From NCBI GenBank assembly GCA_023213395.1, contig CM041465.1, positions 77,755,741 through 77,819,740 on the forward strand: a stretch of DNA of 64,000 nucleotides. The letters run 5' to 3'. Position numbers and translations under genes: made by a program. Shown here piece by piece: positions 13,711 through 24,539 of this stretch. Origin of the DNA: Cycas panzhihuaensis. Lineage: Eukaryota > Cycadophyta. The notes under the pieces are model-generated. The model was given only the letters and a program-made list of their open reading frames with translations. It did no database searches and was not told the origin of the DNA. Position 1 is the first letter of the stretch; each line of letters starts with the position of its first letter.

Positions 13711-15051
13711 TGATATATTTTAAAATTTGATTAAAAAATTCAAAGTTTTTTAGAAAATTTAATTAAATTTAAATGTTGTTTAAGTAACCTCTTACCTACT
13801 AGTTGATAGTCACATGGAAGTGATGACATGACTACGAGCCTAAATGTCAAAGGGGCTACGTACCTTTTAAAGATTTTTATTTTTTTTACTTTTAAGGATC
13901 TAACTACACAATTTTACTTATATCTTTTACATATGGACTCTATTTTTTATTTCATCACCTGCATTGGAATCATACTTCACTCCTCCTCAAAATGAGTGCT
14001 TATTTAATACCATTTGAGTTTGTCTTGTAAGTGAAAATGAAGATTAAAGTTGAGTAATTTTTTTATATAAAAGATATACTTAACAAATATAGAATTTAAT
14101 GCCATGTAAGATCTTGAAGTCTATGTTTAATCATTTAATGTCAATACCTTTCATGGTGAATGAAGTTTAATGTTAATATTGCATAGGTTTATTTAAAAAT
14201 TATGCTTAAAAATGTCTAAGTTTAGTGATTTCTGGTGCCCTACAAAGTGACCAATGGTGATGACATTATTGATTTAGCATGTAAGACCTTGGTATTGACA
14301 TTGCATATGTTAGCTAAGTATTAAAAGCCAATGTTGTATGGCAAATTTAAAAATTTTAGCATTAGGGGGGAGTCCTTTTTAATAGTAATAGGTGATCAAA
14401 TACAAGAGGTAGATATCTTAGTTTAATTATTTTTTAGTGTGAAACTCACTTAAAACACATGAGAATGATGTACATATCTTTTATGAAATTTTATTATGTT
14501 AAAGTTAAAATATACGATTGATGTTATATTTTAAAAATTTTCATGTAATATTATCCTTGCAATCTTTAAGGGGTCAATGAAATCCCCATGCTTACAACCT
14601 TATTTAGTTTTTAAGACCCCTAATATGTTAGGGTCATTAGTATGTAAGCACCATAGGGCATGTTTGTAAGGCTATAGTACCCACTATTATATTTCTATCT
14701 ATTAAATTCTCAAGAAAGCTACCTTATAATCCCATTTACTAAGAGGTGGGACACTCTTTCTAATTACTCTTGCATATTTCTAACATATTTAATAGGCTGC
14801 ATAGGACAACATATTTGCAAAATAGTGTTGATGATGAAGTTAATTCAACCATGTAACTAAAGTGACAACCTGTAAAACTGGCAGTCACATTGGTTGGTTA
14901 CCCATGTAGTCCAGTAGATGGAGTTATATTCATATAGACATTAATAATTTGATAAAGAATAATATATCTTAAAGCAACTACAACAATAAAAAAATAAAGA
15001 AACAATAATAGTAGATATGGAAATAATAAAATAAACATTAAGTGGGAAAAA
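12062..15051. other. Interior of element C, no known gene
   Basis: AT-rich, with scattered stops in all frames. One 68-codon frame at 12986-13192 is unassigned. Contains the CA microsatellite at 13669. Confidence 0.5.
13669..13710. repeat. (CA)n-(TA)n microsatellite
   Basis: About 17 CA units with one CATA interruption, then a short TA run. Confidence 0.95.
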
Positions 15052-15165
15052 TATTGGGTATAATATTTGGACTAACATTTAATTCATTAGTCATTGTCTA
15101 GATCCTCCTTTCATGCTCTTATAACCCTCGAGATTATTCTAATTATTATATTGTTCTTATCTTTA

Positions 15166-15211
<46 letters not shown>

Positions 15212-15414
15212 TAGGTATCTTGGTTTGTATACCAAGCCTATCAAGAGTACACCATTGTTGGTCTTGTAAGATCTCAGACATGTATGAATATACTATATAT
15301 GTATGTACATTTTGTATTATAATATAACAAGTAGTGATCATTTTCATTATCCATCTATTGTATCTTATATTTCTTCTCTCAAGATATGGTATCACTTTAA
15401 TAACATATTTAACA
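15052..15414 (+). mobile_element. 3' LTR of element C
   Basis: Same start and end as the 5' LTR but longer, mainly because a TA run has grown inside it (15168-15209) where the 5' copy reads only TTAATATGTAT. Confidence 0.8.
15168..15209. repeat. (TA)n expansion inside an LTR
   Basis: About 21 TA units, absent from the matching site of the sister LTR, so it expanded after insertion. Confidence 0.95.
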
Positions 15415-16312
15415 AATATGTAACTAAGATTAGGGCAAAGTGAAGTGTTAATAAGAGCTACATATAGTTGTTAAAAGTCACATGAAGATGGGATATCAAA
15501 CTAATAGGTAATATTATTTATTTGATTATTATGGATATTTATTATACATGTAGATCTATATTCTTGAGAGTATATAAGGTTATGAAGTACATCCATAAGT
15601 TTATTGCCCAAGCAAGATTAATCACCTTGTAAGAATGAGGTGTTGAACTAGCAATCCATTAGTGAATGTAAAATAGGCAACTGACCTATATAGTATTACA
15701 TAATAACTTAAATGAAATAAATTATCATGGTATGTGTTTCCCGGCTTCCAGGAATGGATACGGAATCACCGACTCAGGTAAGTGTAGGTATGTTTCTCGC
15801 ATTATCATCGCTTTCATTTGATGAGTGTTTGCTTGCATGTCTGCATGTGTGTGGCTTTGTGGGTGACTTTGTCATCGTCCACACTTATTTTAGCCTATGA
15901 CGACTATAGCGGGGGCACACTCCTAGTGAGTGTGGCACCCTGGTGGCCACTTCACTTCCTGCATCTACCCTCCTCGCTTCAAGATCCACTAGGTTCATGC
16001 CACCTCTGCTCGTGCGATGACCGGTCATCGTTTTGGTTGACTTGCCACTCTATTCGAGCCCTATTTTTGCTCTATTGGACCCGTTTGTTGGCCTGTTTGC
16101 CCCCGAGTAGGTGTCTTAGCCCCCCATTGGCCCTTTTTGTCATCTGCCCCTAGCCCAGGCTGGCTGGCCGGGCCTGTTTTTGCCTCTAGGTTCGTCTCAC
16201 GAATTTCTGCGGTACCATAGAATATTGCGATCTGCGCGGAGTTCTTGTGACGTTGTTCTAATTTATTTTTTTAAAATCCGTTGTGGCAATTTCTCATTTA
16301 TTGCGAAACTGC

Positions 16313-16387
16313 CACGTGGCTCGCGACTTGACTCTCTCCCAACCATGCCCTAATCGCTCGCTTTAGGGTTTAGGTTGGCTATTTAAG
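16313..16387 (+). promoter_or_regulatory. Putative promoter of gypsy D (G-box and TATA)
   Basis: CACGTG at 16313-16318 is a plant G-box core. TATTTAAG at 16380-16387 is a plausible TATA box 60 bp downstream. The spacing fits an LTR U3 promoter. No functional evidence. Confidence 0.4.
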
Positions 16388-18503
16388 GCATGAATTACTC
16401 AATTTTGGAACTTTTTCAGCTCATTCTTGAATTGCTCCTCAAAGAAACACGGCTGTGCTCTGCTCTTCCCTGCTACTCTACTGCTATCACAGGACCTGCG
16501 CCCCTCCTACAGTGCCCTGCTCTCCTTTGGTGTGGCTAGGACATTCTCCCAGCCCCTCATGCACCTTGGAGAGGGACCCTCAGAGAGGTTCCAGTAGATC
16601 TTTGCCCAAGCAGTCCACAAGTGCTCCAAGTGCAGGTGTTTCCCTTCCAACCTCCTTAGCAGGGCCCCAAACCTGCTGCACTCTAGATCTGGGCTGATTT
16701 CTCAGCCCCTCTTCGCTGCCCTTTAGCTGAGGCAAGTCTCTTGTCTCCCTCACTCAGGTATTTCTTGATTTACATTGTTTTTCTTGCGATATTAATGCTC
16801 CATCTTGCTTGCTCCTTGCTTGTCCTTGTGAGTTTGGTTCTTCCCTTTTAGTGGGCTGTTTTGCCACTGTCTTTGTGCCTCTTGCCTGTATTTGCTGCTC
16901 AAGGCAGCAGCGTTGAGGGTTGGCATAGGCTTTGGGAAGGAGCTGGGTGGATTCTGTACCACCTTCCACGCTCCCTAAGTAGCTCTAAGCCTCCCAAATC
17001 CTCCCTCTCGCCCTGTGCTGTCCTTGGCGCACAAACAAGGGTTAGTTGGACCTCATTTAGCCGCTAAAACCAGTGCTAGCACAAGTTGCAGTGCTGATTT
17101 GAGGGCTTTGGGCTCAGGTTTGGGCAACTTACATAAGCCCCAACCGCTGGTCTTTGCCTAACTTTCTTCCCGGCTGCCCAGCTTGCTCTTCATAGCATCC
17201 CGGTTTGCCGCAGGTTTTCCTTGGCCCCTCTTTGCCTCCTCGTTGCCATTTCTAGCCCTTGCTCTTGGCCTTGCCCTCGCTGCCTTGTGGCTCTTGGGGG
17301 GAGGTTAGGGTGTCATTTGCGGGAGGTGGGCCACTTCGAGGCTTGCCGATCATCTGCCTTTGTTTTGGTTACTCTCTTTTGTGTACTTTCATCGTTGGAT
17401 TGATACTAACACATGTGTATTTAGATTCATATTTGTACTATTTAGATATATATTGTTAGAATCTTGTATTGCATGTTAGTATCCTTCCTCTGAGAAGGGA
17501 GAGATTTCCATTGCTTGCAGGCACTTGGGGAGCGTGGAGGATATTGTCCGTTAGTTCTGTTGCCAGTACGTGCCCTCATGTACATCGCACTTTTGTACTT
17601 CTTCATTTACTAGCATTTGCTTCCTTTCTTTCCTTGGCCTCACATTTGGTATTTTTCCGGGGAAGGTAAGGGAGCCCCTTTTCAATCCGCCGCAACATCC
17701 CGCATCTAACGCGCCGCGTGGAGTAGCTTGGTGCCCTTCGAGAAAGCCCTCGTCACGCATGCTCTCGGTCCAGGTGCACATCTTACTCTACCTTGCTCCC
17801 ATTTTTTTCCTTTTGATTTCTCCTTTAGTAATTAACACATTGGAAAACAAAAGGGAAAATTTGATCTTGCTTTGATTATGCTTTATTTGTTTTAGTACAT
17901 GTATCTTTGCTACTCATAGAAAAGGCTATAGGAACCCCCCCCTCTACCTTTCCTCTTCTTCGCTCAGCCGCATAAGTTTCTTGCCTCCTGCGTTGCTTGT
18001 GTACCCGGTTAGCTCGCTTAGGCACACCCTTGACCTATTTTTCTTAGATCTTCTTCTTCCCCTTCCAGCCACCCAAGGGTGGGGGGGTCCTATCCATAGG
18101 TCAACCCAGGTTTTCCCTACCCATCTTCACCCTTTGTTCGAAGTGGTGGAGGATCACTTGTTAGTAGCCATATTCCATTGTAGACCCTGAACTCGCGCTC
18201 CAGCGCACGAGGCGCTCTACGTGGTAACTATTTTCCTCATAGGTTCCACCTTCAGTTATATTACCACCCACTCTCACTACACCTATTAGTTAGGTAGCTA
18301 TCCGCCGTAGCGTGTCCCTTTGGCGACCATCTTGAGGGCCCCGAAGAGGAGCTAATTTCTGCTCTCTTTCGTTGGTTTCACTACCTTCTTGTGATCCTTT
18401 CATACCTATTTCGATCTCTACGTTGGGCAGCCCCCAACGCGTGTGCCTTTTCCTTTTCCCTAACATTGCCGGTTGATCTTGCATGTGATGCTTTTCTCAT
18501 CGT
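16388..18503. other. Long untranslated region of gypsy D
   Basis: About 2.1 kb of C/T-rich DNA between the putative TATA box and the gag frame. It holds many small overlapping frames of 60-100 codons on both strands (for example 16455-16697, 17570-17875), rich in Pro, Ser, Cys and Leu. None has a domain motif, and such frames are expected by chance in GC-richer DNA. Best read as the R-U5 part of a long LTR plus leader. Confidence 0.5.
18319..18337 (+). promoter_or_regulatory. Candidate primer-binding site of gypsy D
   Basis: TTTGGCGACCATCTTGAGG starts with the TGGCG seen in primer sites of Tat/Ogre/Athila-type gypsy elements, and lies 167 bp before the gag frame. The LTR before it does not end in a clear CA, so this is tentative. 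Confidence 0.3.
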
Positions 18504-20390
18504 TTGCGCGGTCTACCTCCATTGTTAGAAGACCCCAAGTATCACCCTCTTCCTTTGTCAGATTCTGATCTGACTATGGAGGGATACTCTTCTGATTGGG
18601 CCTACCACACTTCAACCTTGGAAACCCATGCTTTTCCTTCCTCTATTCCCGGGTCCACCCAAGAGGGTGATGACCCCCTTTATTACCCAAATGACCAATA
18701 CCTCTCACTTGATGTCCATCCCTCTACCCGTGTCATAAAAGGATCCGCCCCTCTTGAGACTTGCCACGTAGTTGGTGATTCTTATGAGGAGCATTCCGAG
18801 GAACCTACTTTGTTCGAGGTCCCGATTACCTCTTACGAGTACGTAGGAACCCCTCCCGTTGACGTAGTTGAAGCTCTCAACGAGTGTCGCCGTGCGGCAC
18901 ACTTGCAATCGCGTCCTAGATGGCTTGAGGGTGCCCTTCATGGAGGAGCCTCTTCCTCTTCCGCTCCTCCCCCGCATGCCTCATCCTCATCTACTCTTCC
19001 TCTAACAACGAATCCCTTTGTGCCTATGCACATGTCTCGCTCCTTTCCTATTCCCGCAGTGGGGGCATGTGTCGCGCCTTTCATTTCTCATCGAGGTCCT
19101 AGTGTTTCAGGATCTCCCCGTGGTGTGTCTTTCCATCAATTGAAGGTTAGCATACCCGTCCCTAATCAAACCAATGTGCCATCTCCTAATGTGGCACATG
19201 TTGCTCCTAGTAGGCCTGCTGGTTCTACTAGCATCACGACTACTAGCCATGTGGGATCTGCTCCCACACGTCCTCAAAACCAACACGTTGGTGCTTCCTT
19301 CTATGTTCCCCCAGGGTATACTTCTCAACCTTGGGGGTAAGGTAGAGGAAGCCATTTCCCAGTTTATGTGGTGGATCCGCTACACCCATATGGGGTCACT
19401 CCACCAACGGGTGGCCCATATGGGCAAAACCCGATTCCACATCCATCTTGCCCACCATCCAATGCAATCCCATCCATTGTGCCTTCGTAAGGGAACCCAA
19501 CTCCCTTCCAAGGCACCTACCCCCATGCCTCCTTTCAGCAAGGGGCGTTTCCTCAAGGAGGGATGGGTGTTCCACCCCCATCCGCTCCTTGTTCGTTACC
19601 TACTATGACGTTCGTTGATCCTATGGTCTAGGCGAGGGCACACCCCTTTATAGACTTTAGGTCAACACCTCTTTCCATTAAGGCGTTAAGAACCAACTTG
19701 TCGCCTCATCCCCCTGAAGTTCCTAGATTCGATGGAACTTCGTCGCAAGACCCGGCAGAGCATGTGCATAGTTTTTCTATGGCATGCATCGATTACTGGG
19801 CTTACGACCATATTTTAATAAAATTATTCCCGCGATCCTTGCAGGGCGACGCCCTCAAGTGGTTCTACCATCTTCCTGCCCATTCTCTCCATTCATTCCA
19901 ACAATTGGTGGACGAGTTCATCAACTATTTTGATGTAGCCCGTCCATTCGAGAGCATAATGAAGTCCCTTCTTTCGCTCAAACAAGGTCACGATGAGATG
20001 AATCGTGACTTTGTGTGGTGATTCCACGACTTGCTTCACTCCACTAAGGCAACATTACCCGAGGAGCTATAGCGAGACCTTTTCGTCAACGCACTTCGTC
20101 CCGAAGTTTATGTGGAAGTCCTCAAGATGGGGGCGACCACATGTGACTCCGCAATTACCAAGTGTTTGCCGTTGGAGGCTATTGAGATCCAAGCTGGTCT
20201 CAAGAAACCTCTTAAGCCCTCACAGCGCCGTGAGGCACCACCCCCAACCAAGGATACCAAACCTTCCCAACCTACCCGATCTTCCTCTCATCTGACTGAG
20301 AGGACTTTAGACCCTCTCACATCAGCCATACGCTCATTTGAGCATACGATGAAGGAACTCAAGCTTCAAGCTCCTTCAAGCTTCAAGCTA
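18504..20390 (+). pseudogene. Gypsy D gag relic (Tat/Athila-like)
   Basis: One continuous frame of about 630 codons. Residues 1-280 are low-complexity (Ser/Pro/His/Thr-rich) with acidic patches. A Pro-Gly-Tyr-Gln-rich stretch follows (19340-19620). The capsid domain (about 19698-20110) reads PEVPRFDGTSSQDP, then IKLFPRSLQGDALKWFYHLP, FQQLVDEFINYF and SIMKSLLSLKQ, matching the retrotransposon gag family of plant gypsy elements. Five stops (TAA about 19338, TAA about 19489, TAG about 19629, TGA 20019, TAG about 20070) interrupt it; none shifts the frame, and their neighbours suggest former Gln or Arg codons. The C-terminal Pro/Lys-rich part (20200-20350) runs into the right break. The start at 18504 is the first ATG of the open stretch and may not be the original one. 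Confidence 0.8.
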
Positions 20391-22675
20391 TTACTACCAT
20401 TGTTATATTATATTGTTATGTGGATAAGAAAATAAGAAGTTATCATGTAGATCTATGAGTCCATCACATGGATGTAAGATATTAGTTCTTGCCATTGCAA
20501 ACTAAAATAGATTTAAGAGTGTAGGCCCTTAAAGATTTATGACCAATTACCATTTATGGAAGAAGATAACCAGATATTGGTGAAAGGTCTGACATAAAGG
20601 GTTTTATTTTGTCATGGGAAAGTGGTTAATATAGACTATATGGTGTGTTTTCCATTAGGCAAATGATGTTGGAAGCTTAAACCCAACTATTTGAATGTAG
20701 TACCTTCTTTCTATTCTATGTAGTCGCCTTGTATAGCCACAATCTGAAATACATAGTTATCATTATGTATATGTGTCATTGTTGGTTTGATAATAAAGAG
20801 AACCTCTATAGATAACACTATACCCCTTACATATGATATAAATTATTAGTCTAATCTCATAATTGAGTTTTGCTTCTAGATTTATCAAAATGTTGATCTA
20901 CAATTTTATGTTTTTTCCATTGCCCAATACCTTAATTGATACCATGACAAACAAATTATTTTTGGTAAAATAAGGTTATTCTTACAATGTTAAATTTATG
21001 TTTAACTATATTAAAGTTTATATTAAAATCCTTGAATCCTATCAATGAGTTAGAAGTTGGACATATGGAAGTACAACCATGACTAAGAACTTAACAAAAA
21101 TGGTGTTTAAGTAATTTTATGTTATGTTTTAATTTTTTAAAGATATATTGATGCCTTTTCAAGTATAATTTTTGCATCTAAAATTAGATTTAGAAACTAT
21201 CCATTTCATTAGAAAATACATTTAGATATGGTTGAAATGAGTGGTCATAAGGTATATTTCAGAGATTACATCATGGAGATTTTAATGACTAAATTTGGAT
21301 ACTATATTTTTGACATAATTAAAGTTATAATTTTTGGGAATTTTGATATATGATTTGGAATTTTTTTGAAGATTTTAAAGGCTTATAAGTATATATTGAT
21401 GCAAATGGGTGGCTAAGGATGAGAGTGAATTCAAATTTAGTTAAAATTTGGTAAAAAGTGTCATATTTAATGCTCATTTATGACATTTTAAGGCTCAATA
21501 TTAAAGTTGTGGGAACTTGATTTGATATTGAATTTGGTAAGACATGTTAAACATGATAGTTAAAATCCCCCTTAAATTTTATCAAATTTAATCTAGTGGA
21601 TGCACAACACTAATTAAATGCATTTGATATTATTTTGATGGTTTTATTGGAATGATTACTTGATTTATTCATAATAAGAAAATACCACCTATTTTATATT
21701 TATTTTAGAGAAGGGCCTAGTTCTTATTTATTGAGATTAGTTGAGTTATTTCCATCTATTATGAGATATGAAGAAGTCTTGTATGTTGATTACTTTCTAC
21801 TATATTTAGCTATTGAGGAGTCTAGTTGATATGCATTTGTTAGTAAGAAATTTGATATTCTATGTATGATAAGAAACATAGAAACACATTTTTAATATTA
21901 TCTTGTTATAGTTAACTTGACTTGGCTAGGTGGTACACTATATTCCTTGAGTTAGTTGGTTAAAGAGTTGAGAATTAATGAGATTGATTAGTTTCTAAAT
22001 AAAAGCTACAAAAGATGTGTGCAAAAGTACTGATGGAGGCAACATATAAGTTTTCTCATACACAAGAGGCCAAATAGAATGGTGCTACTTTTGTATATCA
22101 TATTGGCCTAATAACTAATATTGTTTTAATTATCTTATTTTATATACTAATGAACTTCATATAAGAAATACGTCTTATAGAACTAGAGATTATAGAGACT
22201 GGTTATCAATGTATTTTGGTAGATGGTTATTATTTTACATAGACATTAGTAATCATTTTAACTCAAGATATTTTGAGATAACAAAGTTGAAAGTATTGAT
22301 TATTACAATTTTATAAGTAGAGATATGAAGCTATTAAGAAGAGACTTTATATATCATGATAAGTTAAGAGAAATTAATTATAGTTGTTTGATGGTTAATT
22401 GATGATATTTTATAGGTTTTCATAGGTAGTTGATTTCATATGGTTGGTTTCATATATTTGGTTACAAATTAATTACAGGTTTATATGATACGTTGTTTAT
22501 AGGATTTGCTTATAGGAGACAAGTGATTGAAGACAATTTTGACAGATTGATTTATAGGTGATATAAAAAAAATGAAAATACATATAGGTAGGTGATCCAA
22601 CATGAAGATATGAAGATGAAAATATAAGATGAAGCCATTAAACTAAAATCATTTGAAGATTTAAAAATTAATCAT
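20391..22675. other. Interior of element B, no gene
   Basis: Very AT-rich, dense stops in all frames, no motif. It returns to the base composition of 15420-15732, consistent with one original sequence split by gypsy D. Confidence 0.5.
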
Positions 22676-22685
22676 TAAGAGAGAG
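22676..22685 (+). promoter_or_regulatory. Polypurine tract of element B
   Basis: TAAGAGAGAG directly before the 3' LTR start TGTTAGAATG. Confidence 0.65.
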
Positions 22686-23079
22686 TGTTAGAATGTTAAA
22701 ATTCATAAATATTAATGAGTAATATTTAATTAGTGGTTAAGAGGTCAAAGTTAACATTAGATGATGTGAAAGAGTCCCATACACATAATTGGATTAGATA
22801 ATATAAAGGCAAAAGATGATTGGCTATTGATGAGGTTACACATTTACATAAGGGTATTGTATATTATAAATAAAATTAGATTATTTAGTCCTCTGTGTGA
22901 GAATATGATGATTTATCATATAGATAGTTTATTATTCTTCTTAATATGAGATCTTATAAACATTTGGAGGTGGTTTTTCCCATTTATGGGTTTTCCACAT
23001 TAAACATGGTGTACATATAATGTTTGTATTATTATCTCTTACGTCTTTATCTTATCATTTATTATGTTCATGATATACT
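22686..23079 (+). mobile_element. 3' LTR of element B, left part
   Basis: Matches 10888-11280 and breaks off at GATATACT, where copia E begins. The match resumes at 35910. The duplicated target ATACT is 23075-23079. Confidence 0.9.
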
Positions 23080-23542
23080 TGATAGAAGAATTAATGATAT
23101 ATTTTATTAATTTATTATAGATCAATTGTATTATTAATGTAACTTTTATATATAATATATGTTGAGGGATTTATTATTATAAATAGGCTTAGTCACAACT
23201 TAATGTTATGAACCTAGGTATGTGGAGTTGATTTTATCCTCAATATTTTAATAATATAAAGTTGGCTAATCATGTAAGGTGCCAATTATCACCTTGCATG
23301 ATCTTATATTAATATTCTCATTGTATTTGATAATAGCCTTTTTTGTTCTTTATGCGAGGCTTTTCATGTAAAATTTTATTATCTTATATATTTTATTTTT
23401 CATATGTTAATACAAGCAATACAACTATGAAGTATTATGACAAATTCCTGTTCTTTTATTATTTGATTTTCATGTGAGTGTTTTTGGTGGATATAATAAG
23501 TTTTGAACTTGGGCTAAAACTAGGAACACTTCTCTACTCTCA
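23080..23542 (+). mobile_element. 5' LTR of copia E
   Basis: 463 bp from TGATAGAAGA to CTCTCA. A TATA box TATAAATA lies at 23178-23185. Pairs with 35442-35904. Confidence 0.93.
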
Positions 23543-23544
23543 CT

Positions 23545-23560
23545 TGGTATCAAAGCCAAG
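23545..23560 (+). promoter_or_regulatory. Primer-binding site of copia E
   Basis: TGGTATCAAAGCCAAG, two bases after the LTR. Near-match to the initiator-Met tRNA site (A in place of G at position 9). Confidence 0.88.
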
Positions 23561-23860
23561 TCTTTTACTTAGATTATAATTAGCCTTCTTCATTGTTTAC
23601 CCTCTATAGCTGACCATTAAAGATTGTATTCAATTTATTAAAATACCTTTGTTATTTCCTTTGATTTGTTAATTAAATCAAAGCTTCTGTAGCATCATCT
23701 GTTGACTACATTTAGTTGAATTGAAGAAATGTATCTTCTATTTTAAAGTTGTCTAAATGGCTTCTAAATGAAGAGCTATTTATTACAAAAAATCTATCTT
23801 TATTTAAATGCTTCATAGCCTAAATATATAATCTACTAGCTATTTTTTTAAAGGTTTGAT

Positions 23861-23982
<122 letters not shown>

Positions 23983-24539
23983 CTTATGAAATTATTTTTT
24001 TAGTGCATTTAAGCTTTGTGACCTTGACTATATTCTTTATGGATGCTTGAATACGATCTATTGTACCTCTATTTGTGGCATCTCTATAGATTTAATTTTG
24101 GCATCTTTATAATACTATTAGATTGTTTCATTGCTTGCATGGCTTTTATTCAGTGTTACCTTCTATAATTGCATGTTTTGGAGTATTTACAGCACTAATA
24201 ACCATGTTTAGCCTTCTCTATTGGTAATTCATGGCTTTACTTGGCCCTATATGGCCCTCTTTTTTTCTGATATCTCCTGTCTATTTAGCTACTATTTGCA
24301 TGATTTGATCCTTCTAATCTCTGTGTCTCTTTCAGCTATGTGTTAGAATTTGGCTGTTGGCATTTCAATCTTTGTGATCACTATATGGTCATCTCTTTAT
24401 CACTGCATGGCTATCTCTTTATTCTTGTATGACTATTATTTGCACACCTAATTTTCACACTATGCAGGTGATATTGATTTATAACAAGACGCATAAGATT
24501 CAAAGGTAATCAAAGGTGATCTAGAGACAAATAGAATAG

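Larger units (their letters stand above)
11638..15414 (+). mobile_element. LTR element C, short and without pol
   Basis: Two direct LTRs (11638-11965 and 15052-15414) enclose about 3.1 kb. A primer-binding site TGGTATTAGAGC starts at 11968 and a purine tract AAGTGGGAAAAA ends at 15051. The flanks GATAT (11633-11637) and AATAT (15415-15419) look like a target duplication with one G/A difference. The interior lacks any recognisable gag, protease, integrase or reverse transcriptase. Its longest frame (12986-13192, 68 codons) is acidic at the end and matches nothing I know. C is therefore a non-autonomous LTR element, inserted in the leader of B. Confidence 0.8.
15733..20390 (+). mobile_element. 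GC-rich gypsy fragment D (LTR/leader plus gag)
   Basis: Base composition jumps abruptly at about 15733 from AT-rich to clearly GC-richer DNA and falls back at about 20390. The left edge TGTGTTTCCCGG could be an LTR start. A promoter-like pair lies at 16313 (CACGTG) and 16380 (TATTTAAG). A TTTGGCGACC stretch at 18319 resembles the TGGCG-type primer sites of Tat/Athila-group gypsy elements, and gag opens 185 bp later. The right edge falls inside gag-like sequence, so everything after gag is missing. No target duplication is visible. LTR and leader limits are inference; the gag is not. Confidence 0.65.

Noticed and set aside
15111-15395. Minus-strand 94-codon frame
   Set aside because: Lies inside the 3' LTR of element C and is lengthened by the TA run.
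15818-18484. Many open frames of 60-110 codons on both strands in the GC-rich block
   Set aside because: They overlap one another in several frames, have no domain motif, and lie in what looks like the LTR/leader of gypsy D. GC-richer DNA has fewer stops by chance.
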